Shown here piece by piece: positions 8,196-16,440 of a DNA stretch of 62,142 nucleotides. The translations under genes and the position numbers were made by a program. The stretch comes from Salinivirgaceae bacterium (GTDB lineage Bacteria > Bacteroidota > Bacteroidia > Bacteroidales > SZUA-534). Each line of letters starts with the position of its first letter. Within the stretch, counting starts at the first letter, position 1. Below the pieces are notes generated by a model. That model was not told the origin of the DNA. It searched no databases and worked only from the letters and a program-made list of their open reading frames with translations. The stretch lies in contig JAGCNL010000058.1 in assembly GCA_017645945.1 (NCBI GenBank), positions 1 to 62,142 on the forward strand, read 5' to 3'.

Positions 8196-11100
8196 CTATT
8201 TCCTTTTCACCAATGATATTTCTGGCAGCAAAACGGCAGTTTCTTCTGTGTCTTCTTTCTTTTTCCACGCAACAATAAAACTAATTGTTACTGACTCGAC
8301 AGAATATCCTTTTTCGTTCCATAATTGCAGTTTCTCACGACAACTGGCTGACAGTGAAGCAATTTTTTGTCCTTGGTGTAATAGATAGCCATCGTAGTAT
8401 TCAAGAGACATTCCACTGCGTAATTGCAATATCTGCTTTTTGTGTTTTTTGAAGTAGTCCAAAAAAACATCGTGCAACGACAGTTGTAGCGATATTCGCT
8501 CAGGTGCTGGAAATTCGTTTTGGTCGTTTATTATGGTTGCAACGTGGCAGCTGTCGTTGAAAATAGCAGTGTTGCAATGGATAAAAAGTTTCCGTTTTGC
8601 ACGAGTGAAGCCTACATACAGTTTTCTACATTTCTCATCGGTGTCAGCCGACTCGTTTTTTAAAAGCATATAAACCGTGTCGAACTCGCGACCTTTGACC
8701 TTGTGAATGGTTGATACAAAAATGGTTTGTGCATCGTTGCCGCAAAAATCTTCCAATTTCGACTCGATAATAAATTCGGCAAGGTCACTGCGGTACTTTT
8801 TTGTGTTAGTATGCTCAAAGACGTCAAAAAACACTTTCAGGTAATCAATGCAAGAACTTGTGGCATAGTCCGACAATGTCTTTTCTTTGGCTTTTTCCCA
8901 TTGATTGTCGGAAATGATTGGGGATTGTGGCGGACAATAGAAATCGATATTTTTAAGAAAAGCGCGAACCTCGGATAAATTGCCGAAATTAAAATCGTCG
9001 GTAGATTGAATCAGTTTGGCCCGAATGCCACGTTGAGTAAGCATTCCAACAACTTGCGCGGCTTCATCGTTGGTGTTTGTCAGCACGCAGGACCTTTCGC
9101 CTTGATACTCTTTAATAAGTTGATTCACAAGCGGAATCTCTATGTTTGGCGATTTATATTGCGTTATCTGAACTAAACCATCTTCTTTGTGAACCGACGA
9201 ACATTCCGCTGTTTTCATTCTGTTCGTTATGTTGTGAGCAAAATGATTTGCAAACGCAACAACAGCCTGACAACTGCGGTAATTCTCGCTTAACTCGTAC
9301 TTTCTGGCCTGCATTTCGGTTATGAAGGCTTGCATATAGCGGCTGTCGGAACCGCGGAACTGATAAATGTTCTGGTCGTCGTCGCCAACAGCAACAACTC
9401 TCATTTCCTCATTATTTTTCATAAGTGCGCGCACAAGAGCGAACTCGTCGGCATCCATATCTTGCGCCTCGTCAATAACCAAAACAGCTTTGTTTATCCG
9501 CCCCTGTTCCGCTTCGCCATTTTCGATCATTTGTGTGGCACGACAAACCACATTTTCCGAATCTTCAAGGCTGCCAACCCTTCCCAACAAATCAAAACTG
9601 AATGAATGGAAGGTTTTTATCTCGACAAAGCGTGCCGCATTTCCGATAAGTTCAATCAGACGTTGCTTGAATTCGGTGGCGGCGGCACGCGAGAATGTGA
9701 GCATCAACAATTGTTCGTGCTTCACATCTTCGAGCATCAGCAACGAAGCCAATTTGCGAACCAAAACCCGAGTTTTTCCGCTTCCTGGACCCGCCGCCAC
9801 AACAATATATCGCGACTGTTTGTCGTCGATAATCTCACGCTGACGGACAGACAAATCGCCGAAAAGTTGCTCATACTTCTGCGGTGTTATGTTTTTGTCA
9901 ATCTGCTCAAGCCGCTCGCCTTTGAAATATTTGACAATGAATTTCTTAAAATCCATTTGGAAATAATCGTGTACATATTGAAGAGCTGCGGCATAATCCC
10001 TTACCATCAGATTGGCATATTCGCCAACAATGTGAATCTGCTGGATTTTCTGTTTGTAAAATTCATTGAGCAAGCGATAGTCATCGATTTTGTATTGAAA
10101 GCGACTTTCTTTCAATCGGCGGATTTCCATAGCATTGTATAGCACCATAAAACCGCCTTCAAGTTTCATCGCATCAATCTTCGACAAATAGAGCAACGCA
10201 TCTTCGATTTCATCGATAGTAGTATCTTCTTCTTGTTGAAACAGATTGTTATTCTGTTGTTTATAGTCATTGAGAAGAGAAACAACCGAAAAGGTGACGG
10301 CCGCTTTCGCTGCGTTTGATTCGGCGTTTTCTGCTTGCACCAGTTTGTATAATCGGTCAATCACAAAACGGCATATATCGATGCGCTTGTTGTATTTTTT
10401 AATTGTCTGTTCCTTGCTTTGGCACAATACAGTTCGCACAACACCGCTTTGTTTGTCCTCGTCAGAATCTGCTTGCCTATTCTCTTTTTTCTTAATGTAT
10501 GACTTTATGGCAAGGAAGTAAAGCAAGGTTCGAATGTTCTTTATGGTGGACGGAATGCCTTGCGCAAGCGCCTGCTCGTTTATCATTTTGTATGAAAACA
10601 ATGTGTCGGCATCGGCAATTGTCTCAATTACAAACAATTCCAATCGGGCAAAGTTTTCAAGAATCTGCTTCGATTTGTTGGCAGAATAATCGATAAAAGC
10701 CGACATATCAAACATATCGGCCAAAATGCCTTCCTGCCGCATCATATTCACCGACGAAATCACCGATTCTTTTGTCAAGCCAAGAATATCAGCCAGATAG
10801 TCGATTCGCGATTCTGCATCGCCATCGGTTGCCGTGTAAATATTTTTTTGCGAAATGAGTGATTTAATGATTCTTATGGCGTTCTGCTGCTCTTTTTCGT
10901 CGTAGAACAATTTTGAATGGGTTATCCGCTGCCGCGCCTCGTCCATATTCTTGACCATAATTCCTGTTGCGAACACCTGTGGAACATTGTTGCCGCGGCT
11001 CAAATACCCAGCTTCTTCCAACGCGGCAATGGCTGTACGCACACGGGTTTCAATATCAGAGACTTCATCGTCCCAACCAGCCTGTCGGGCGATTTCGAGT

Positions 11101-13058
11101 GCCGAGCAACTCACATTCGGCCGCTGCTTGGTAAAACTCTTCACTGCCGACCAAATTTGTTGTATCTCGCTGATACTGATTTTGGTTTGATTGAGCAGAA
11201 TGAAATGCTTGTCAAGGTCGTGGTCGCTATACAGAACATAGCATTTTGCGTTCATATTAGGATTTCGGCCAGCGCGACCAGCTTCCTGCACGTAGTTTTC
11301 AAGCGAATCGGAAATGTCGTAGTGGATAACCAACCCGACATTGTCTTTATCAACGCCCATTCCGAAAGCCGAAGTAGCCACCATAACATCCACATCGCCA
11401 CTTATAAACGCATTTTGGTTTTGAACTTTATCATTGGCTTCCATCTTTCCGTTGAAAGGCAATGCGTTAATGCCGTCTTTTTTCAGTTTAGCCGCCAAAT
11501 CGGTGGTCTTTTTTGTTCGCGACACATAGACTATTGACGGGCAGTTCTCGGCTAGAAGCAGATTGCGCAGCAAGTTGTATTTTTCATTATCCGTCTCAGC
11601 GTAAATAACTGAATATCGCAGGTTTTGCCTTGCTGCTGACGATGCTATGGTTTCAAGTTTCAGGTCTAATTTTCGTTGAAAATAATCTTGTATGTCGGTG
11701 ATAACCTTTTGTTTGGCTGTTGCTGTAAAACAAGACACAGGTATGGGTTGTTTGAAACCACGTTTTTCCTGAAGTTTTTTTATGAAATCGCCTATATAGA
11801 GATAATCAACACGGAAATCCTGTCCCCAAGCAGAGAAACAATGTGCCTCATCAATAACAAAACGCACCATATTGCGTGAAGCCAGCAATTTCTCTATGGT
11901 TTTTGACCGCAGCATTTCGGGCGATATGTAAAGCATCGTTGCGCTTCCGTTTGCTACGCGTTCAATGGCGTTTGCCCGTGTTATCGGGTCGAGCAATCCG
12001 TTAATGGTCACAGCCTCGGTAATTCCTCGTTCCGCCAAGTTGTCAACTTGGTCTTTCATAAGCGATTGCAACGGCGAGATTACAACAGTGAGACCGTGAA
12101 CCGCGTGTCCAGCCAAAAATGCTGGTAGTTGAAACGTAAGCGATTTGCCGCCGCCAGTCGGGAAAATCGTCAAAAGTGATTTTCCATCAACTGCTGCCTG
12201 AACGGCTTTTTCTTGCATCGGTTCCCCATCGAAAAGTCTGAACTTTTCGTAGCCGAATATCTCTTTCAATCCCCTGTGTATATCGAGTTTGTCGTTACAA
12301 TACTTGCAATCTTCAGTATGACAAGGCGTATTGCACAGGAATTTTATAACATTTTCAATGTTCGGGTAATTGCGCATCAGCCAAGGCGGTGTTACAGAAA
12401 AGCAGTCGCCTGTTGATATTAGCGCAAGTGTATAAGCCAGTTCAACTGGATATTTGGCCGCAACCAAATCGACTCGGGAATGAATGCATATTTTACTGTC
12501 ACACAATTGTTTTATCAATTGGTCGATATTTGTGTCATCAGGATTTATTCCCAAATAGTCGAAGAATCCGCCAAACTCCTTTTGACTGTAAAGAAGATTG
12601 CAATAAACTGATTTCCAATTATCATTCAATTCTTCGAAAGCATTCACCTCATCATAAAACAAGTCACGCGCCTTCAGGCAGTCATTCAGCGGATTGTTTA
12701 ACTCTTCAGTATCTATTTTATCGTCTTTCAGCAGTTTATGATAAGGCCTTTTCGGAAAAAGCAATGGTGATAAATAAAGTGTATCAATGTTTTTCTTCCC
12801 TTCTAATTTGGGTAGATATTCCAGGTCGTGGTGGATAATATTGTGCCCGCAAATGTATTCGGCATCAGCCACAAATTGCACGAACTCAGGTTGTAACGAA
12901 CTATGAAACTGCTTATTACCGACAATAGCCGCAATATCGTGCGCCTTTTTGTCTTGCACACCAACCTCTGTATCAATAAACGCAATGGTTGGCTTGGCAT
13001 CCTTTTTCCCAAACAAACTATCTTTTATAACCTCGTACAGCCCCATTGCATCTGTCAT
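8196..13058 (-). CDS. DEDD exonuclease - RecQ - UvrD triple fusion helicase
   Basis: One 1620-residue protein with three enzyme modules. Residues about 20-140 look like a DnaQ-type 3'-5' exonuclease: IAFIDTEVG (Asp29, Glu31), then ICGHNIIHHDLEYL, then a weaker third motif NDCLKARDLF. A Cys cluster (C242, C246, C251, C254) follows, a likely zinc knuckle. Residues about 270-750 are RecQ: TGGGKS at 301-306, DEAHCFSAWGQDFR at 403, FGMGVDKDNV, and QEAGRAGRNP. Residues about 1065-1530 are a UvrD/PcrA helicase: GPGSGKTRVL, VLVIDEAQDMD, GDDDQNIYQFRG, STIHKVKGREFD, and YVGFTRAKRKL. Both ATPases look intact. It is the last gene of a three-gene minus-strand set with the DprA-like and RecQ-PRTase genes. 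DNA processing in phage or plasmid defence is inferred from context. Confidence 0.88.
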   Translation of the reverse strand: MTDAMGLYEVIKDSLFGKKDAKPTIAFIDTEVGVQDKKAHDIAAIVGNKQFHSSLQPEFVQFVADAEYICGHNIIHHDLEYLPKLEGKKNIDTLYLSPLLFPKRPYHKLLKDDKIDTEELNNPLNDCLKARDLFYDEVNAFEELNDNWKSVYCNLLYSQKEFGGFFDYLGINPDDTNIDQLIKQLCDSKICIHSRVDLVAAKYPVELAYTLALISTGDCFSVTPPWLMRNYPNIENVIKFLCNTPCHTEDCKYCNDKLDIHRGLKEIFGYEKFRLFDGEPMQEKAVQAAVDGKSLLTIFPTGGGKSLTFQLPAFLAGHAVHGLTVVISPLQSLMKDQVDNLAERGITEAVTINGLLDPITRANAIERVANGSATMLYISPEMLRSKTIEKLLASRNMVRFVIDEAHCFSAWGQDFRVDYLYIGDFIKKLQEKRGFKQPIPVSCFTATAKQKVITDIQDYFQRKLDLKLETIASSAARQNLRYSVIYAETDNEKYNLLRNLLLAENCPSIVYVSRTKKTTDLAAKLKKDGINALPFNGKMEANDKVQNQNAFISGDVDVMVATSAFGMGVDKDNVGLVIHYDISDSLENYVQEAGRAGRNPNMNAKCYVLYSDHDLDKHFILLNQTKISISEIQQIWSAVKSFTKQRPNVSCSALEIARQAGWDDEVSDIETRVRTAIAALEEAGYLSRGNNVPQVFATGIMVKNMDEARQRITHSKLFYDEKEQQNAIRIIKSLISQKNIYTATDGDAESRIDYLADILGLTKESVISSVNMMRQEGILADMFDMSAFIDYSANKSKQILENFARLELFVIETIADADTLFSYKMINEQALAQGIPSTIKNIRTLLYFLAIKSYIKKKENRQADSDEDKQSGVVRTVLCQSKEQTIKKYNKRIDICRFVIDRLYKLVQAENAESNAAKAAVTFSVVSLLNDYKQQNNNLFQQEEDTTIDEIEDALLYLSKIDAMKLEGGFMVLYNAMEIRRLKESRFQYKIDDYRLLNEFYKQKIQQIHIVGEYANLMVRDYAAALQYVHDYFQMDFKKFIVKYFKGERLEQIDKNITPQKYEQLFGDLSVRQREIIDDKQSRYIVVAAGPGSGKTRVLVRKLASLLMLEDVKHEQLLMLTFSRAAATEFKQRLIELIGNAARFVEIKTFHSFSFDLLGRVGSLEDSENVVCRATQMIENGEAEQGRINKAVLVIDEAQDMDADEFALVRALMKNNEEMRVVAVGDDDQNIYQFRGSDSRYMQAFITEMQARKYELSENYRSCQAVVAFANHFAHNITNRMKTAECSSVHKEDGLVQITQYKSPNIEIPLVNQLIKEYQGERSCVLTNTNDEAAQVVGMLTQRGIRAKLIQSTDDFNFGNLSEVRAFLKNIDFYCPPQSPIISDNQWEKAKEKTLSDYATSSCIDYLKVFFDVFEHTNTKKYRSDLAEFIIESKLEDFCGNDAQTIFVSTIHKVKGREFDTVYMLLKNESADTDEKCRKLYVGFTRAKRKLFIHCNTAIFNDSCHVATIINDQNEFPAPERISLQLSLHDVFLDYFKKHKKQILQLRSGMSLEYYDGYLLHQGQKIASLSASCREKLQLWNEKGYSVESVTISFIVAWKKKEDTEETAVLLPEISLVKRK

Positions 13059-13090
13059 TTATCATTTACTGAAACAAGTATAATGATAAA
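13058..13090 (-). promoter_or_regulatory. Inverted repeat over the start codon of the triple-fusion helicase
   Basis: TTTATCATT (13058-13066) and AATGATAAA (13082-13090) form 9-base arms around a 15-base AT-rich centre; one arm abuts the ATG. In RNA this could fold over the ribosome-binding region; in DNA it could be an operator. The flanking 87-base gap is otherwise very AT-rich with no gene. Confidence 0.35.
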
Positions 13091-13145
13091 TGAAATTTCT
13101 TATGAAGATTTATGTGTAATTAATTGAGTATAATTTTGTAATTGT

Positions 13146-14060
13146 CTAAAACAATGATAATTGTATATGTTTTATTTCGGGTTTAACTATTGTATTCTCG
13201 CACACATTTCCTTCCATATCCACAGGAACAGCCCCTTTATCAACTAGAAGCATATTTGCACATTTCTCTTTTTTATCAGGTACTCGGACATAAACTTTTC
13301 TTCCTTTCTTCAATCCCTCACAAACCCCTGACCAAGTACCGCCTTTTTCGTCTGATTGTGCAGCGTATATTTCTGACGCAAGACCGTAAATTATCGAATT
13401 TCGAGCCATTGCCAAATCAACACTCCACGGCAATTTTGGGTGAAACGTGCTCAAAACCAAAACATCACCTTCTATGATTTGCTTGTAATACTTTTTCATT
13501 CCGCTCGCAAAAGTTGTAATTCCCTGCGGCAAAACAATAATACTTTGTCCTTTGTATTTTAGCGCAGAGTCAAGCGCTTGTTTATCAACACCTTTTGCAA
13601 AGCCGCTGACTACTACTTTATATTCTGAAGAAGCTTTTTTTGCCACATTGTCAGTAAATTGTAAGGATTTTTCATTTGCGTCTCTTGAACCAACAATGGC
13701 AATCGATTGTTCTTGAAGAATTTGTTTGTTACCCTTGATATACAATACTATTGGCGAGTTATATTTTAGATTCTCTTTCAGTGTGGGCGAATAATCTTTT
13801 GATACTACAGGAACAATCTCATACCCTTGATTCAAAAGGTCTTCGGTCATAAAAGAATAATTGCCCAACTCTGCTTTCGTTTGATTGAGTAACGCAGATT
13901 CTTCCGCTTTCAAATCCATTCCTAAAAAATCATCTGACTCAAAAAAATCAATTATGCTTTTCTCTTGTTTGAAGAAATAAACAATCATTTCATTTTTTCT
14001 CGACGTCCATATTTTCGGTGTATGCGCAAGCGCTACCCAATATGTTAATTCCTGGTTCAT
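13146..14060 (-). CDS. DprA/Smf-like Rossmann protein with C-terminal QLSLF motif
   Basis: A 304-residue DprA-family protein. DprA binds single-stranded DNA and loads RecA during transformation. Landmarks: SPTLKENL...SPIVLYIKGN (residues 91-111), the nucleotide-fold loop IAIVGSRDANEKS (120-132), VVSGFAKGVDKQALDSAL (150-167), the Arg-Asn signature MARNSIIYGLASEIYAA (218-234), and GGTWSGV. No winged-helix DprA C-domain follows. Instead the protein ends at residues 300-304 with QLSLF, the consensus of bacterial sliding-clamp (DnaN) binding peptides. The start overlaps the stop of the RecQ-PRTase gene (ATGA) behind a strong GGAGG site, so the two are translationally coupled. Pairing a DprA protein with a PRTase is the arrangement of the ShosTA toxin-antitoxin pair. 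A general competence DprA is less likely because of the context. Confidence 0.82.
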   Translation of the reverse strand: MNQELTYWVALAHTPKIWTSRKNEMIVYFFKQEKSIIDFFESDDFLGMDLKAEESALLNQTKAELGNYSFMTEDLLNQGYEIVPVVSKDYSPTLKENLKYNSPIVLYIKGNKQILQEQSIAIVGSRDANEKSLQFTDNVAKKASSEYKVVVSGFAKGVDKQALDSALKYKGQSIIVLPQGITTFASGMKKYYKQIIEGDVLVLSTFHPKLPWSVDLAMARNSIIYGLASEIYAAQSDEKGGTWSGVCEGLKKGRKVYVRVPDKKEKCANMLLVDKGAVPVDMEGNVCENTIVKPEIKHIQLSLF

Positions 14061-16279
14061 ACCAATTCTCCTCCTACTGTTTTTGCTATTGTGATTGGGG
14101 CTATTATCTCTGCTCCATATTTGGTTAAAACACTACCGACTTCTTTGATTGTTGCGCCGCTATCAAAAATGTCATCAATGAGAATTATTTTCCTGTTTTT
14201 GACTTCCATTGGTTCGGCATAGTCAAACGCCCCAGCAATATTATCTTTTTTTGAATATGCACTTTGAAATACTTTTTGTTCGTCCGTTTCTCTCGTTTTC
14301 AACAAGTTATGGCTTATTGGAAGATTCAAAACATTTGCAAACTTGACGGCAAAATTCTTTACCAAATCGCCAGAATGCGTTGGTGGTACGTAAACCAACA
14401 AATCAAAATGCTGATTACCAAATGTTTTTCGGAATGCCTTGAGTGCCAATCTCAACAAAAAATCAGGGAAATCACCAGCATTCTCATATTTTGAACGATG
14501 TATAGCATTTCCAACATTCGATACTCCATAATACGAGGCAGCAACGCCATTTATTAAGCGTGCTTTTTTTGAGAGATGGTCTTGCAAGAGTTGATTAAGA
14601 ATTATTTGTTCCTCTAGTGTATATGTATCAAATTCATATGGTAGTTTATAAGTTCCCAACAACATATTATTCTTATAGACCACGCACGTCTTGTAATACG
14701 GAATACATATTTCAAACTTATCTCCAGTTTCTTTTATCTTTTTTGATGATACTTCAGCAACTTCTAATTCTGGGAAATATGATTCCCTAAACTCTATAAG
14801 TTTGTTATGCCATTGCTCTGTAACAGAAATAGTTAATGACTCAAGATTGGTGTTGTCGCAATTGTCATATTCCTCGGCTGTCTCATTATCAAGAAAATCA
14901 CACAAGTACTTCATTCTTGGTTCGCTTGTGTAAACATAATTACGCATCGCATCCAAATCGTGCATTTTCGCATTCCGCAAATCATCAAATGACTTTATAT
15001 CTAATGGTTTTGCATTAAACTGATATTCATACAATTTATTCTTGTCGTACAAAACTTCTTTAATGATTCCTTGTTCAATCAAATCAGCCTTTATCACACG
15101 GAACTGCGTTGACTTAATATTGCAAGCCTTAACGATTGCCCGTTCGCCCGACGGTTCTTCCTTTATTTTTTGAATGACTTTTTCGTAAAGTTTAATAGCT
15201 GGTCGTCCGCCATCAATAAACGATTTTGGCAGCTTGAAATCTTCTTCAACTCCTTCTTTGTCTTTGTTCTCATTGTAAAACAAAATGATTGTAGTAGGTT
15301 TTCCATCGCGACCAGCACGACCAATCTCTTGATAGTAATGAATTGGCGATGCAGGCATCTGCGTATGGATAATAAACCGAATATCGGGTTTGTCAATACC
15401 CATTCCTAATGCATTGGTCGAAACAACACATTTGTACTTGTTGTTCATCAAATTGTTTTCGACTTCTTTACGAGTGTCTGAATCTAATCCTGCATTATAA
15501 TCAATGGCTTTTATTCCTACATATTTCAACCATTTGGCATAAACTTCGGTATCTACACGAGTTCCCGTATATATTAGTCCCGTACCATCAATCTTGTTCA
15601 AATTTTGAGCTAACCAAATCATTTTTTCATCATTGGAATTAACTCTAATGACAAACAACTTGAAGTTCTGTCGACGCAAGTCACCACGTATGGTTGTGAG
15701 ATTTCCTCCTATTTGCCGTTCAATATCAGATTGCACTCGCTTTGTTGCAGTAGCGGTTGTCGCCAAAACAGGCAAATGTTTGGGCAATAGATTTACCAAA
15801 TCGATAATTCGTCGAAAGGCTGGCCGAAAATCGTGTCCCCAAACGCTTATAGTATGCGCTTCATCAACGACAACCATTGAAAGATTCATTCGTTGTGTTG
15901 CCTCTATCCACTCCCTGTTTTCTTGTCTTTCTGGTGCTATGTAAAGGATTTTGATTTTCCCATTTATAGCATCTTGAATGGTTTGGGTATTTTCTTCGGG
16001 AGATTGTTCTGAATTAATGTATCTTGCTGATATTCCTTTACTATTCAACGATTTTACTTGGTCTCGCATTAAAGCAATCAAAGGCGAAAATATAACCGTG
16101 ACGCCAGAGAAAATTGTTGCAGGAAATTGATAACATAAAGATTTGCCAAATCCAGTTTTCTGAATCATCAATATTCGATTTCCTTTCAAAATTTGGTCAA
16201 TAGCCGCCCATTGTTCATCATAAAAATGAGCAATACCAAATGTCTGAAATAGTATCTCTTCCGCTTCCTGACGAGTCAT
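14057..16279 (-). CDS. RecQ helicase fused to a ComF-like phosphoribosyltransferase
   Basis: A 740-residue fusion. The N-terminal part is a RecQ helicase: TGFGKS Walker A (42-47, Phe replacing the usual Gly), VVVDEAHTISVWGHDFRP at about 137, TTATATKRV, GMGIDKPDIRFIIH, and YYQEIGRAGRDG. A reduced Cys pair (YLCDFLDN...DNCDN) stands where RecQ has its zinc site. The C-terminal 130 residues are a type I PRTase: VYVPPTHSGDL opens it, and IILIDDIFDSGATIKEV (698-714) is the PRPP-binding loop with its two acidic residues, as in ComF-type proteins. In ShosTA the PRTase acts as the toxic component; whether that holds here is inference. First gene of the three-gene set, with its own promoter-like box upstream. 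Confidence 0.87.
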   Translation of the reverse strand: MTRQEAEEILFQTFGIAHFYDEQWAAIDQILKGNRILMIQKTGFGKSLCYQFPATIFSGVTVIFSPLIALMRDQVKSLNSKGISARYINSEQSPEENTQTIQDAINGKIKILYIAPERQENREWIEATQRMNLSMVVVDEAHTISVWGHDFRPAFRRIIDLVNLLPKHLPVLATTATATKRVQSDIERQIGGNLTTIRGDLRRQNFKLFVIRVNSNDEKMIWLAQNLNKIDGTGLIYTGTRVDTEVYAKWLKYVGIKAIDYNAGLDSDTRKEVENNLMNNKYKCVVSTNALGMGIDKPDIRFIIHTQMPASPIHYYQEIGRAGRDGKPTTIILFYNENKDKEGVEEDFKLPKSFIDGGRPAIKLYEKVIQKIKEEPSGERAIVKACNIKSTQFRVIKADLIEQGIIKEVLYDKNKLYEYQFNAKPLDIKSFDDLRNAKMHDLDAMRNYVYTSEPRMKYLCDFLDNETAEEYDNCDNTNLESLTISVTEQWHNKLIEFRESYFPELEVAEVSSKKIKETGDKFEICIPYYKTCVVYKNNMLLGTYKLPYEFDTYTLEEQIILNQLLQDHLSKKARLINGVAASYYGVSNVGNAIHRSKYENAGDFPDFLLRLALKAFRKTFGNQHFDLLVYVPPTHSGDLVKNFAVKFANVLNLPISHNLLKTRETDEQKVFQSAYSKKDNIAGAFDYAEPMEVKNRKIILIDDIFDSGATIKEVGSVLTKYGAEIIAPITIAKTVGGELV

Positions 16280-16292
16280 TGTCTTTTTTCTC

Positions 16293-16300
16293 CAAAGATA
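16293..16300 (-). promoter_or_regulatory. -7 box TATCTTTG upstream of the RecQ-PRTase gene
   Basis: On the minus strand TATCTTTG matches TAnnTTTG and lies about 14 bases before the ATG of the RecQ-PRTase gene, with an A-rich stretch between. No good -33 element was seen. It suggests the cassette is transcribed on its own, separately from dnaK, whose terminator lies just upstream. Confidence 0.4.
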
Positions 16301-16381
16301 TTATTTTAGACATTCCATAAGTTGAACTTGAGTTATTTTGTAATCTATTTTGTGGATAAATCAGAAACTCCCACCAAACAA

Positions 16382-16408
16382 AAAGGCCACCCTCAACGGG
16401 CAGCCTTT
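16382..16408 (-). terminator. Terminator after dnaK
   Basis: On the minus strand AAAGGCTGCCC, loop GTTGA, GGGTGGCCTTT and then a T run form an 11-base stem (two G-T pairs). It lies 32 bases after the dnaK stop and insulates the downstream cassette. Confidence 0.85.
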
Positions 16409-16440
16409 AATTATAACTAATTGATATTTAATTAGTTATC

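Noticed and set aside
10917..11537. Plus-strand open frame inside the triple-fusion helicase
   Set aside because: It lies opposite the RecQ motor motifs, which are clearly coding on the minus strand; its translation has no recognisable domain.
13146..14060. Housekeeping competence gene dprA
   Set aside because: The protein lacks the usual C-terminal winged helix, is translationally coupled to a RecQ-PRTase fusion, and sits in an accessory block, so a specialised DprA relative is more likely.
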